From: Phallusia fumigata
Lineage: Eukaryota > Chordata > Ascidiacea > Phlebobranchia > Ascidiidae
Direction of reading: 5' to 3'
NCBI GenBank assembly: GCA_008931825.1
Contig: QXVZ01003298.1
Span: 1-23,813 of the forward strand
DNA length: 23,813 bases
This document shows positions 1 to 12,100 of the stretch, one piece after another. The notes beneath the pieces are model-generated. The model saw nothing but the letters and a program-made list of their open reading frames with translations. It was not told the origin of the DNA and searched no databases. Each line of letters opens with the position of its first letter. Position 1 is the first letter of the stretch. The position numbers were made by a program, and so were the translations under genes.

Positions 1-940
1 ATTGGATTAAAAATAAAGAAAATCTAACACTCAAGGTCATAGAAAATATACCAGGAAATTCCCTAATCTACTTTGTAGGCCTGCAAGCGCGTACGACTTT
101 GCAAAGCCAAAAGTAATTTTCATATCATTCCACAGCCTTGTTTACATACTTACACACAACTCCGGTTCTATAAACAGCTTTGTGTAATTACCAGGGTAAC
201 TACTAAAACCAAGTTTGGCAAAACTCTTTAAATTAGTGCAGAAATATATCACAAAAATACAAGTAAAAAAGAAGCTTGTTAAACACCATTGTTGCAGCCA
301 AATCACGGAAGGACCTTTATTGCAAACTCATTCAACGTAACAATAAAAGATGATGCATGCCTTAACATTACCAGTACAACTTTTAGTAAGGGGGCATATG
401 GTGATGGGAACAAGAAGCGCAACATCAAGGGGCACTTGCGATTTCGGGGATGCGAAAGAAAGCCAAGAACAAAAACATGTCATAATAAATCTATGTACAA
501 AAGGTGTGGCAAAAAAACAAACAATTTCCTAAGGTTGTTAGTGGGCATTAGGGTTAGTGCTGTCAGCGAGAAACACAAAAGTGTAATGGTAAAAGCAACA
601 AGGTGTAACTAATGTAAATAGCTTTCGCTTGTCTAATACCAGTGACTATAATGATTACGCCCAATTAATGCTCTTTCTCAAAGGGAATACTAATTTTGTT
701 AAAAAACATTGGCAAATGAAAGGTCTATAAGCACTTTCTTAAAACAAACCAAACTTTTTTACAAATACTATTTTCAGATTGTGTTTGTCAACTCCGTTCA
801 GAAATTACAATTTCAATCATGACATTAACTTTAGGGTAATAACTACTTATGGCTTCCAAGAACCCTTTGCATATATACTTGTAATGCACACCCAACCTTG
901 GCAAGAATATAAATTTGGCTTCAACGATTTGTCATGCCAA

Positions 941-1171
941 CAAGCTCCAGCATTTGCTGTACAGGTCTCCACAATTTTGTGTTTTAACAATATTGTGGTT
1001 GGTTAGTTGTTATAAACCAGTCAAAATATGTTACTAACAAAGCAAATGTTTTTGTNCAAGCTCCAGCATTTGCTGTACAGGTCTCCACAATTTTGTGTTT
1101 TAACAATATTGTGGTTGGTTAGTTGTTATAAACCAGTCAAAATATGTTACTAACAAAGCAAATGTTTTTGT
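941..1171. repeat. Direct duplication of 115 bp around a single N (1056)
   Basis: Positions 941-1055 and 1057-1171 read identically on either side of one N at 1056. No unit boundary, target-site duplication or terminal repeat accompanies the copies. The pattern fits two contigs with overlapping ends joined by a placeholder base. Confidence 0.9.
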
Positions 1172-1464
1172 ATTTGTTTTTCATAGAAATTAGTGATTGC
1201 ATGGTTTACATTGTCAAACACTAAATTTTAATTTGTGCATATTGTTGGCATTTTACATGCTTCCAAAAAGTAAGGAATATATTGGGTGCATGGTATTTAA
1301 TATTTTTTTCCAGGTATTTCGAAAAACAAATAGGATTTGAAAAAGCTTACCCATAATAAGGTAATTTGGATACAACGTTGTCATGCTGTAGAGTATGTTT
1401 GTAATGCAAATTGTCTATTACCTGTCATCTTAAATTACATGTTTGAAAGTGGTGAAATCAATAT

Positions 1465-1685
1465 TGAACTTACTGATAGAATAAATTTTGCCAAAGGAAG
1501 AACTGTTTGCTACCCTTTGGCTACATTTTCACATAACAAATGTCCCCAAAGGAATGCATGTTAAGAAGTTGGGANTGAACTTACTGATAGAATAAATTTT
1601 GCCAAAGGAAGAACTGTTTGCTACCCTTTGGCTACATTTTCACATAACAAATGTCCCCAAAGGAATGCATGTTAAGAAGTTGGGA
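1465..1685. repeat. Direct duplication of 110 bp around a single N (1575)
   Basis: Positions 1465-1574 and 1576-1685 are identical and are separated only by the N at 1575. It has the same architecture as the duplications at 941, 3946 and 4821. It is probably an unmerged contig overlap; the copies carry no recognisable gene. Confidence 0.9.
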
Positions 1686-3258
1686 AAATTGTTTAATGCA
1701 ATTATGCTAATCAGCAGTGTGCCAACAGAACAAGGAATCAATTACATGCAAATTTTAACTTCTTGTCTTTTGTATTGCATGCAAGGGCTACGTCGCTAGA
1801 TATAGGCAACTGCACTACAACATTGCAAACCAGTTTGAACTGGATCTAACCAGTTTTTGCAGCATTGTTTCCGTTCACAACCCACTTCTGCTAGCACACC
1901 ACTGTGTAACACAACTACACTTGAACCACAGGCAGATTAATGTAGATTGTGACTTATCAAAAACAACCTTTAGATATGTTACATAACTTAGGGATTTGAA
2001 TCAGTTATGTTTTGTTTTTTCAAAAACACGTTGAGAGTGATTTTTAAAGTTTTTTAGTGATTGGTAAAAGAAAACTGGTTGATCACTAATATAACACCCA
2101 GTTTTAGATATAATGAAAACCCCTAAACATACATGCTGGCAAGTGCAATGTAGAACTTTACCAAGGCAGGGTATAAAATTCACCTTAGTTGTGACAAAAA
2201 AGCATGCATTGGTCTACCTAGCTTGCACCCTTAGGTTAGTATAGCATTCCATCCTAAAGTCATGTTAACATTATGTGAATTTATGTTTATGATAATTATT
2301 ATTGATAACTTAAATGTTCCTTCTAACAATCCGATTTTGGAAGTTCGAGGTTTTAGAAGATTTTTAATGAATTCAAATTTCAGTCAAAACCAGCACACCC
2401 CAAAATTCAGGTGTGTTGGTTGTTTCGCTGCCTAACTTTGTGAATCTTTAGGAACAAAAAAAGCCGAAACAGAAGCAAATTAAACCGGAGTTGACAAACC
2501 ATTCTGATGCCTTAGCAAGAACACCAAAGTACAATATGAAGCCAATATAAATATTAAGCAAATGATCACCACGCTGATATACATGTAAATATGTATGATA
2601 CAGTACAAGCAACACAGAAGTGGGTTGTGAGCGAACAATGCTGTCTGTCGCTACATTTCAGCTGCAACAGATATATTATTTTGCTGTTTTTTTGTTTTAT
2701 CCTGCTGATGCTTGTTGCTTGTTGTAGTGCACCTGACAGCCAACGGTTACTGTACTACTGTATTTCTGTAAACAAAAGGAAACACATGCTGACCTTACTG
2801 TGTTTAAAAACAAGGGAAATTTATAATAATTCTATTTATGTACTTATTAAAAACTGGTTAACAAGCAAGCTTGTGCAGTCAACCATAAGAGGTTTTTGAA
2901 TTTATTTTAGGCAAAAATGTATTTATTGGGACAGTTTCCAACATTCTGAGAGCTGATTTGGGACAAACAATGCCATAAACTATGTCATAAACCTGCATTG
3001 AAGAATATAAACAAACATACCACATGCATATAAACAGACCTTATACCAACCACAGGCAATGTACGTTTTTTTTCTAATAGGTAAAAAAGGCTGCCTATTT
3101 AAGAAAGGTGGTTATTGACTCCACACAATGTCCCACTTAATTTTAAGTGAAATTTTATCATCTGGTACTATTCAGCAGTAAGTCTGTTTACATTGTTAAT
3201 GTTGGTGGGGGACATGGCTTTGTATTACTATTGTGGTTTAATGCTTGACCAAAATAAT

Positions 3259-3350
3259 TTAAAAGTCAGCTTGCGAGCCAATTTTAACAACCTCTTGGGC
3301 CATACGTTGGACAACCCTGGCCAAACAAATGTACCACCTAATAAACAAAC
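3259..3350 (-). CDS. Candidate terminal coding exon of the intersectin gene
   Basis: Downstream of the SH3E exon (donor at 3429/3428) a good minus-strand acceptor lies at 3352/3351 (TTGTTTTTAG), giving a 78-base intron. Splicing there keeps the phase and adds about 30 residues, ending VKIGSQADF and a TAA at 3261-3259. The added tail resembles no known domain, so this would give a short, SH3-terminated intersectin without DH-PH-C2. A minus-strand AATAAA lies at 2927-2922. The support is splice signals and frame only. The real downstream exon could instead lie further left or outside the window. Confidence 0.3.
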
Positions 3351-3429
3351 CTAAAAACAAGTCAAAGGTACCCATGCCAATTTGACACACCGAAGTACAA
3401 CACTAAATTTTACAACTAGAAGAACTTAC

Positions 3430-6400
3430 AATGGTTTGCCTGCATGTTCTGCACATAGTTTGATGGAAACAGCCCAGAAGCAGAACCTTTCTCTAGCGTC
3501 CCTTTCCACCAATCGCTGTCACTCTTGTCATTTACGATTATTACTGCACCACGTTGAAACGTTAGCTCATCAGAGTTTTGAGCAGCATAATCATACATTG
3601 CCATCACTTTTAAAACTGCAGGAGCGGCAGGTGCAGGTTTTGCAGCAGGTGCCTAAAAATATGAGTGTGAATTGTCGAAAAAAGAGTTAAAACATAAATA
3701 GGAAAAAATCATGATAGTTGTTAACCTTTGTCTTAGTCATTTCATTTGGAGTTGCCTTTCCCCCAACACCTGATGTCATCAGTTTGACATAATTTGCAGG
3801 AAACCAGCCAACTTGCTTCTTCTTGCCTCGAGCCTTAAAAAACATTCAAGATTTTAAATTGTTTGAAATTACTGAACTAAAAAGTCAGTGTTTCAATCAA
3901 CATGTTTTATGTGTTCTGTTCAGCCATGCACCAAGCATCACAGGTTAAAAGCCAGTGCTTGACAGAGCTTACTTAGCACTTAGCATGTTATGACTGTAAA
4001 CATGTCTGATGTAAAAAGTTCTGTTGACAAATTACAACTTGACAATTTTNTAAAAGCCAGTGCTTGACAGAGCTTACTTAGCACTTAGCATGTTATGACT
4101 GTAAACATGTCTGATGTAAAAAGTTCTGTTGACAAATTACAACTTGACGATTTTGGTTTTAGTGTTGTAACTGCAGTTTACAAGTTTGAAATTTAGTTAA
4201 AAAACATTTAATGTTGAGCACTTCTCAGTTGTGCACTAAGCATCACTTTAAAAGCCCAACTAAGCAACAATCATTTAAAAATGGCACTGTTCGGCCATTT
4301 TTTCCCATCTTTAAGGTTTTCATAACAAACACTAAAAATCTTTATTCTATCGTTTTGTTTTTTCATCTGATCACAAAAATAACATAAATTTCTCTTCAAA
4401 CCTGCAGTTCACCCTCCCACCACCCGCTGTCATTCTTCTTACGGACTGAAACCACTTGTCCAACCAGCAGGGTCAACTGCTCCGAACCAGTGGACTGATA
4501 AGCAGCAATCACTGTGGCAACTTCAGGTTTGGAAAGGGTGGTTGTAGATGCTGATGCAGATGCAGATGATGAAGCTGTGGCAGCACTTTTCAGGGCACTA
4601 GTGCCTTGGGCCTAAACACAAACGCATTAGTACATGCTAAGGTAATTTTTTTTTCTTATTTGCTCAACACAGCAGCATGCTAGCAGTAGAAAATGATAGG
4701 AGCTGGACACCAGAGAAGAGCTTATGGGAGCTCCTTGTCATTCCTAAAAACGGAGTGCGAAAAAAAAAAATTACTTGCGAAAACTACTATCAAATCTCAA
4801 TATTAAGCTTAGTGCTGACTTTGTTTTGCTGTTTTCTATGTTAAAAGTCATTTCGATGTTTTAAAAATATAAGTTGACACTTACAGTTTTTTGCAATGTG
4901 ACATAGTTAGCAGGAAAGATGCCAGATTTTCCATTTAGTGATCCCGTCCACCATTCGCCATCCATATTTGTCACAACGATCAAGTCACCGACATTAAATG
5001 AAAGATCGCCTGATTCGGTGCCATTGAAGGAATATGATGCAACATNTTGTTTTGCTGTTTTCTATGTTAAAAGTCATTTCGATGTTTTAAAAATATAAGT
5101 TGACACTTACAGTTTTTTGCAATGTGACATAGTTAGCAGGAAAGATGCCAGATTTTCCATTTAGTGATCCCGTCCACCATTCGCCATCCATATTTGTCAC
5201 AACGATCACGTCACCGACATTAAATGAAAGATCGCCTGATTCGGTGCCATTGAAGGAATATGATGCAACATAATCTACAGTTACAAAAACAGGTATAGGC
5301 ATAGCAAAGGTTTATCTTTTACAAAACAAAACAGAGTAAAGATAACAACTGACTATAATTTAAAAAAAGTTTTCGTTTTTACTTTTTAATGACTAATACC
5401 AACATCTTTCCAGATTTCATCAGTTATAACTACAGAAAATGTATCTTACTCTTTTTGACTGAACCACCACTAGGTGGTGCTGGTGCTTTGCGTTTCAGCA
5501 CAGGAGAGTTCTTGGGTGACGCAGGTCTTATGTTGACTGGCGTCGTTGAACTTAGCTCCTTGACGTATGATTTCGGAAACCAACCAGACTAAAATTTGGA
5601 AACAATACATTTTTTTGTTTTCATGTTATGACTATTAAATGTTAATATATTTGTTGTCAAATTGGTCATGGCACTCTTAACCCCTTGTGCTTGCCGGTTT
5701 GTGGATTCTAGATAAACCCAGTGGACCTAGATGAGTTTGGCCAAATTAAAAGCCACCAACAACAAAAAATAAAAAAGCAACTGAAAATGATCTAAATAGA
5801 ACAGCATGAGGTAGAATGCTTCAAAGTCAGACTTATTTCAACATAACACATCGAGGTGATGTTCCATACACTCATAAAACAAATACTGTTAGTAGCTGGA
5901 TTCTGGTAACGAAGCGTTTTACCTTTGACTTGCAATAGCCAAACCACCACATGTCCTGCATCTCAGATACTGCAATGATGTCATCCTTGTCAAATGTCAG
6001 ATGATTATCTTTTTTGGCAATCCAAGGATATATTGCTCTGTAGCGTTGACCAACAGCTGGTGGCTAAGAACAAACCAAAAAATCAATAAACTTTTTAGGA
6101 AATGCTAGGTAAAATAAAGTAAAGAATATATTTAGCAATCACACCTACAAAATAGAAATTAGTTGTCAAGCAAACTTAATTCAGTAACCCCCAAACAAGT
6201 ATTTTAAACTAGTCCAAAACAGGTTAATGGATTGGTAAAAACTGCTTGAACATTGCTTGCTGTGGCATTCAAATATACATTCAAACAAGTGTAGTTAAAT
6301 AAGTGAGTTTACTGCAGGCTTTCTGTGTATGTGCATGGCAAGCGGATCTGCTTTTTGTCTTTCACCTTCTTATGTTACAATAGCAGATGGCAGCAAGGTA

Positions 6401-6719
6401 AAAATGACATGATCATTATGGTAAATTTTGTGATTGTTTATTTTTGTTGTGGCAATTTTCCAACATTACCACAGCACTCAAGAACCACTGACCATTTGTC
6501 AAGTGTCCTGGATCAAGTCGTATTGTAAACACTGACACCTAGAATCAGACCCACTTTCAACAAAATGATCTCTACATTCCCTTATGACAACAAACCTTGA
6601 TGGACGATGTGGTGGCAGTTGTTGAAGGCGGTGCTAAAGACTTGCCGGTGGACAGAAATGCTGAAGGCTCACTTGACTGCAAAGCACTTGTAGCAGCAGG
6701 TGTTGTTGCAACTGGGAGT
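3430..6719 (-). CDS. ITSN: Intersectin-type multi-SH3 endocytic scaffold, partial (SH3B to SH3E)
   Basis: Intersectins link clathrin-coated pit components to dynamin, synaptojanin and actin regulators through SH3-proline interactions at the plasma membrane. Seven minus-strand exons join in frame: 6719-6596 (Ser/Thr/Ala/Pro linker), 6063-5923 plus 5588-5450 (SH3B, with YPW, KKDNHL, DMWWFG and GWFPKSYV), 5274-5111 (SH3C, with GDLSF, GEWWTG and GIFPANYV), 4611-4402 plus 3833-3726 (SH3D, with [21 protein letters not shown] and [10 protein letters not shown]), and 3652-3430 (SH3E, with [16 protein letters not shown] and GLFPSNYV). Every junction has AG/GT signals and compatible phase. The order and diagnostic residues match intersectin, not another SH3 adaptor. 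The model is partial: the first exon starts inside a codon, and the last ends in phase 1 at a GTAAGT donor. SH3A, the coiled coil and the EH domains were not found. The vertebrate long form adds DH-PH-C2; none was recognised here. Confidence 0.93.
3946..4154. repeat. Direct duplication of 104 bp around a single N (4050)
   Basis: Positions 3946-4049 and 4051-4154 match except for one base (a4044 against g4149). They sit inside the intron between the two SH3D exons of the intersectin gene. The single mismatch suggests two haplotypes. If collapsed, the intron becomes about 105 bases shorter. Confidence 0.9.
4821..5271. repeat. Direct duplication of 225 bp around a single N (5046)
   Basis: Positions 4821-5045 and 5047-5271 match except at a4983/c5209. 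The repeated block contains nearly all of the intersectin SH3C exon and its donor. This is the only one of the four N-joined duplications that contains coding sequence, so it is the one that affects a protein model. Confidence 0.9.
4885..5045 (-). pseudogene. Duplicate copy of the SH3C exon, probable assembly artefact
   Basis: This stretch repeats all but the first three bases of the SH3C exon at 5111-5274, with its splice donor and adjoining intron, but it lacks the acceptor because the copy stops at the single N at 5046. The only difference seen over the whole 225-base overlap is a4983 against c5209, which changes one residue (GDLIVV against GDVIVV). It is best read as the other allele of the same exon left by an unmerged contig overlap. 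It is not an extra SH3 domain and should not be joined into the gene model. Confidence 0.85.
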
Positions 6720-9138
6720 CTAAACAAACAAATAGAAAATTTAATTACAGCAAGAAAAACTAGAGGGTTACAACTATAGAGGTTTGTAAAGTAACACTAT
6801 TTTATGCTTCAAGTGTTTTCATATTGCATGTCAGGTACCAAATTTGTAGTTTTTAATGGTGTCAATAGATGTACACACACTAATACATAAACATCTAGTA
6901 TGGCATATTTGTTCAGTTCAGAAGATGTTCACCATGACAAATTAGTAGATATAGCACCACCACTTAATTTAGCAAGCAGGTTTAAAAATTCAAAAAAAAA
7001 CATGCAACCACCAACAAGATGGTCACACATGTACTGATGTATAATTAAACATTCATCAAACTTAAGCCTCACACCCAAAACAAAATTCCTGCATGGCGAA
7101 ATAATATTTATTTATCAAGCTCAGCTAATCTCCACACATTGCGCCTACTCTGATCTTGAAACACAGCCAACAAACTGCTATAAATCATGTAAATGTTTTC
7201 GCAATGGGTCAGTTTACACTTTAAACGTGTTATTAAATATCCATAATTTATGACACAGACGCCGACATAAAAGGGGACTTACGAAAGCCAGATACATGAT
7301 CCAGGTAACGTAACACCTTAGGGCTTTTGGGGAGCAAAGAAATTGAAATCTCAAGCAAGCATTTTGTGTTGAAGTACAGTCTATGTTTGGAAGAGAAACA
7401 TACTAGCTGACACTGTGATATTTTGAATTTGCAAATTAGTGTGAGAACCTGTTTACACTATGCGTTATACTTGTGGTGTTCTTTTCGAACAGGCTTTAGG
7501 TGTGTGGCCACCAGAGTTTAGCCAACTAAAACAAGTTAAAAGCATTATTTAAATTCACATAAAACTATATTTTTCGATTTGAGCCAAGCGACCTTGTTAT
7601 CAATTCGGACAATTTTAAAACACTAAACCACAACTTAGAACACAAAGTTGATTGGTGAGCAGTTACAAGTGGAGGAAGTCCTTGAAGCAAACATTTCTGA
7701 TTAAGGCCTGTTTGCCAATTCCACGTTAACAAAGTAGAGGTAACACAATCCCATTTTTTTAAAAAAGGTTACCATAACAAATGACATGATAATAAGGTGT
7801 TGATGTCTGGTCAAAACAGGTGAGTTAGTAGAAGCCACAGCGAACTCTGAATTATGTATGAATTGAGCTGAATAGCTATGAAAATATTATGGGGCAGTTG
7901 AAGTAGGACAACAGGTTGTGACAAGTCTACTGTGGTCCTAGTAAGGTCATTCTTGTCTTACAAGGAGGTTTTACAATCACTTGTGATAGGTGGAGTTTGC
8001 CAGAAAAGATTGAGTTTGATTTGTAGAAAGTTTTTTTTAAAACAGATGTACAACTGTGAAATAGACAGCCACATGGGTAACAGGCAAAACCATTTGCTTT
8101 TACAGTTTCATACAAAAATTTTATTGTGAAATAAATTTAAAATCATTTACATTTTCAGAATTTAGTGTGTATAAATCAAGTTTAAATTCCCAACCGAATC
8201 CCTATTTCTGTTGACACACTAGTGCACTGTCAAGCACAAGTAAACACTCTTATGTCACTATATAAGCAACATTGAATTTAACCAAGCAACAGAATCGTGA
8301 GGCTAGATTTGATTTTCAACAGTCATTTTCTGTTTAGTTAAAGTATCCCAAGGATATCACATTACTGCCAGCATTAAACACAGGGATAGGTAGACGATTG
8401 TCATAGACAACTTGTGATGAAATCCTTTGTCACAATCAATGTATGTACAGAATGCAAGGCATGGCTGGAAGTGAAAAACAGGCTGTTTACCATGGTGTTG
8501 CTATGCTCCAGCGATTCATTTAAAACCTGAAAAAGGCTCATCTTGTGTGGGTGACAGGCAACCAGAAAGCATCTAATATTAGAGGGGAATGCCCCTGAGG
8601 TAAGGCATGCCTCAGAGGTTTTGTAAAGACTTTTGGGGGGATAAGGCACAGTATGGGTGCCTTCAGTTCTATTGTTGAGTAATTACAGTGAGATCGATTT
8701 AAAGAAGAAAAGACTAAAAATCAGGTTAGGCTGGTTGTATTGGTCAGGAGCTGCTCTTACTTGTCTGTAATACATTTCAAATGCAGAACTTCCTCTAAGT
8801 CATATTTTGTGTTTCTTTGTCATTTCTTTATTTTTTTAAATTTTATCTGAATATTTTAGTATGTCTATGAACTTTTGGGTTGTCATTTGATTGACACAAT
8901 TTTACATAGATACATCAGTTAAATGGTTTAATTCATAATGCTTTGTCATCTAAGTAACAAAATTCGATAAAGCTATCCCAGTAGCGGTGTTAGTTTTAAG
9001 TTTTTGTTTGTGTGCCCTTTTTCAGGGATAACACATAATTAATCTAGTATTTAACCCCTAAAGCAAAATGCTACTTATAATTTTTAGGTTAAATTTCAAC
9101 AGCAAATCTTGTTTAAATTAAGTGTTTTACTGCAAAAA
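6720..9138. other. No supported gene between intersectin and gene A
   Basis: This is where intersectin SH3A, coiled-coil and EH exons would be expected on the minus strand, but no WW/GWFP-type SH3 codons or long charged stretches were seen. There is an isolated GTAAGT donor at 7282-7277 on the minus strand after a short open stretch, with no compatible phase to the exon at 6719. Small hairpins lie at 8583-8615. I call it intergenic or a long intron. Confidence 0.5.
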
Positions 9139-9165
9139 ATGGCAACCCAAAACTCCGAAAGGTGA
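9139..9165 (+). other. Short upstream open frame in the gene A leader
   Basis: An ATG at 9139 in A-rich context opens an eight-codon frame that closes with TGA at 9163-9165, 14 bases before the ATG of gene A at 9180 and in another frame. If the transcript begins upstream of it, it could lower translation of gene A or require reinitiation. The transcript start is not visible. Confidence 0.4.
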
Positions 9166-9179
9166 CTATCAGACTAAAC

Positions 9180-12100
9180 ATGGACCAGGGACCCAAAAGT
9201 TTTTTAAGCTCGAGAGAGTCAGGTAGAACAGAGTATACCATAAATCGACGGGACAGTACACAGCACACAAGATGCATCTCCTTACTTCGACCATTTCTTA
9301 TGTGGAAAGTAGTAGCATTGGTGGTGATAATCATATTGTATATTGTGGATTTAACATCGGGAAACTCAAAGTACAGGTATGAGTATGTCCATTAAAGTTG
9401 TAGAACAGCTGACTATCTAAAAATGCTGGTTGTAAATTTAGAATATTGTGTCCAAGTCATGTACAAATTTTAATGGCTAAGTTTTTGTAGTATACATTTT
9501 GTTCATTTTACTTTAAGCAGAAAATGTGTTAGTGGCCAATAAAAAATTATTTACAAGGTACAGCAATGTTATTACCAAAGTGAAAAACTACAAGATTTCT
9601 AAGTGATGAAAAATATGTGTAGAAAATACTTGGAAATAAAGTCCATGTTTTACTTAAAGAGGCAAGACACTGGCAAACAATAGATACTGTTTACACACTT
9701 AATTACTTTCAGTAGTTTGTTAACTTAGGAGCTTTAACCATGAATAACAAATATTGCCTGAATTGAAATCAATTAAACCAACCAGTAACAAACAACTTTT
9801 CTCTTTCACATAAAATAGAAAATTAGACAGACAATTGACAAAAACAAAGGACCACGATCGATAAAAGCATACCTGTGAAGTGAACCATACAGGCATAAGC
9901 CGAGGGGCTTTCTGTGGGAAAATTAGCAAAACCCCAGAACAAATGCAATGATTGTGAATATTTAGGCAAAAAATGTGCTGAGCAAAGAAGTTAAAAGAAG
10001 AGAAGGCCAACATTAAAACAAAAGTGAAATTTAACAAAACACCCACTCTTTTTAACATATACTCGACCACAAAAGCAAGCATATTTCTTTTGTTTAGTTT
10101 TTGGCATGTTTTTCTTGGCTACACAGTACACTTTAACACTCCTTTTACTTTAATAAATTGTATCATTACACTAAAAAAGTTTAATATGTGTGTAGCTGCC
10201 AACATTCTGTGAAGATGTCTCAAGGCTCAGGGTCAAATCTACAGTCAATATGCACCGAAAACTTTCTGCCAGTTGGACTGACAATTGCAATCATGGTTTT
10301 GGAAATACTTGTCACAATACCAAAATTTCCATTTTTTCTGATTGCCTTTAGTAGGGTAAGTGGGTAAACAAAATTTCCTATTTTCATCAGATTTTTTAAC
10401 AACTGCCTAATTGCAAAAAAATGTATTGCATCAATTTGGTATTCACATAGTGAAACACAATCATCAAAACTATTACCTGTATCAAATGTCTATCTGTGTG
10501 GGAAGTGTATTCACATTTAACTAACATTTAATTTTAAACGTTTTACAGATCATCCAAGTCACAGCGATTCTCTTTCTGAAATACACAATTCAGCAACAAC
10601 TGTATCACCAGTTTATTGATGGGAATCTGACACCAGCATATGTGAGTTGACCTTATAAACATATTTATTGTTTCCTATGAAACTGTTTGCATGAAAAGTC
10701 TGCATAGGTTTTTATGTTCAACACAGTCAGCAACCCATTAGCCCTGCTTTTTTTTCACAGATGTTTTATTTCAATTTGTCAGCACAACCAATACGTTAAA
10801 TTTCACTTTAGAAAAGTACATTGGTCCCTACTTTGGATTGAAAAGTTGTGGATTTAATAATCAGTGTCAGGTTAAAATAACTACTAACATGTTTTTTTGC
10901 AAAAGCTGGCAAGCCTAAAAACTTTACATGCAGAATGGTATAACAAGCAACTGATTTGATAAAATTGGCAAATGACAGTTTTGGTCAAATGACAATTCAC
11001 TAACCGGGTTTATTGACAAAAACCTGAAGAAATAAATAATAAAAACAGCTTTTAAATTTCTTTGCCGGTCACATTAAATGCAGTTACTCTTTCCCTAAAC
11101 TACTTTATTTTAATTTTTTGTAATTACATATTTAGCATTTTTAATTCTAGTGTACAAAAACAGAAAGGTTTTTACAACACAAGCTAAAATTGAAAAAAAC
11201 AATCATATTTTTGTGTGGTGTGTTGCAGTATGGATACGCAATGCTGTGTGGACTTGTTCTAGCCGACCTGATAGTTGACAACAGAGGAATAGAACGAAAA
11301 CATCAGATCTTTGCAATTACATTTGTGTCTGTAATATCATTTACATTGATGGTAAGTGTTGAATCAGTAAACCCACCAAACCTAAACCCTCTGCTGCCAC
11401 CATGCAGCTACAAAACAAATGGTAGTGGTAGTCTAACAAGGCCAGTAGACAGCTTTATAGCAACACCAAGTGTATAAAAAACATTTTACACATCATTCAC
11501 AAGTAACATTTGTACCTTCAGGTATTTCAAGTCTTAAAAGGTTTTAATCATATAAGTTTTTTATAGGTGACAGAAATATGCATAAACATATACCAAGGTG
11601 ACATGCTTTTGGTGGAGGTGGTGATCATGTTTGGGCCAGTTGGACTTTTTCTGCTTATTTACAATGCCATTCTTTTTAACTGCTTCACTACAGGTTGGAA
11701 AACTCGTAATATAAAAAATACACTGCACCAGCATATAATAGTAAAGAGTAATACAAAAGTAGCATACAAATACTGTAAAACAGATAACTTTTTTGGAAAA
11801 TTTGGGCATCAAAGTTGTCTACATTCAAATGTAGTTTATAGAAGCTGCCAATGAATCATAATCACACATTAAAAGAGTGATGTTAGACATTTTTGACAAA
11901 AATATGGAACTACAAGAAACCTAGAATTGTGCAATATAACCTTTTTTAATATTTTACAGTTTTGGAACACAGTCTTGACCCACGATTTATCGCTCTAATC
12001 ATAATTGCTGGACCATTGACCTATATTCTGGTCAGCGTATCCAAGGTTATTGTAGCAGGCATGCAACTCGGCATACTGATCACTGGAATCCTTATGTACA

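Larger units (their letters stand above)
1..3258. other. No supported gene, left flank of intersectin
   Basis: AT-rich sequence with only short, unconvincing open frames on both strands, plus two of the N-joined duplications. I looked on the minus strand for intersectin DH, PH or C2 exons and recognised none. A minus-strand AATAAA at 2927-2922 could serve a short intersectin transcript, and another lies at 321-316. The block at about 380-480 is less AT-rich than its surroundings, but I could not tie it to a gene. Confidence 0.5.

Noticed and set aside
289..612. 107-codon plus-strand frame near the left end
   Set aside because: Begins with TTG rather than ATG, no recognisable motif, no exon partners found.
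941..1171. Reading the N-joined duplications as tandem repeats or mobile-element insertions
   Set aside because: An N lies exactly between the copies in all four cases, with no target-site or terminal repeats.
2591..2899. 102-codon plus-strand frame with a hydrophobic stretch
   Set aside because: Single isolated frame with one Leu/Phe-rich run typical of T-rich noncoding sequence; no homologue in the window and no splice partners.
7263..7330. Minus-strand ATG followed by GTAAGT (MYLAF), a possible intersectin first exon
   Set aside because: Its phase does not fit the exon at 6719: joining gives an early stop.
8401..8649. 82-codon minus-strand frame in the gap where intersectin exons were sought
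   Set aside because: No SH3, EH or coiled-coil pattern, no convincing splice borders in phase.
9873..9911. 39-base minus-strand mini-exon candidate with CAG acceptor and CAG/GTATGC donor
   Set aside because: It could be threaded into the intersectin frame, but its residues match no intersectin region and it stands alone, so chance splice signals are more likely.
9720..10082. 120-codon minus-strand frame inside intron 1 of gene A
   Set aside because: Hydrophobicity follows from T-rich codons; no family resemblance, and it lies wholly within an intron of a supported gene.
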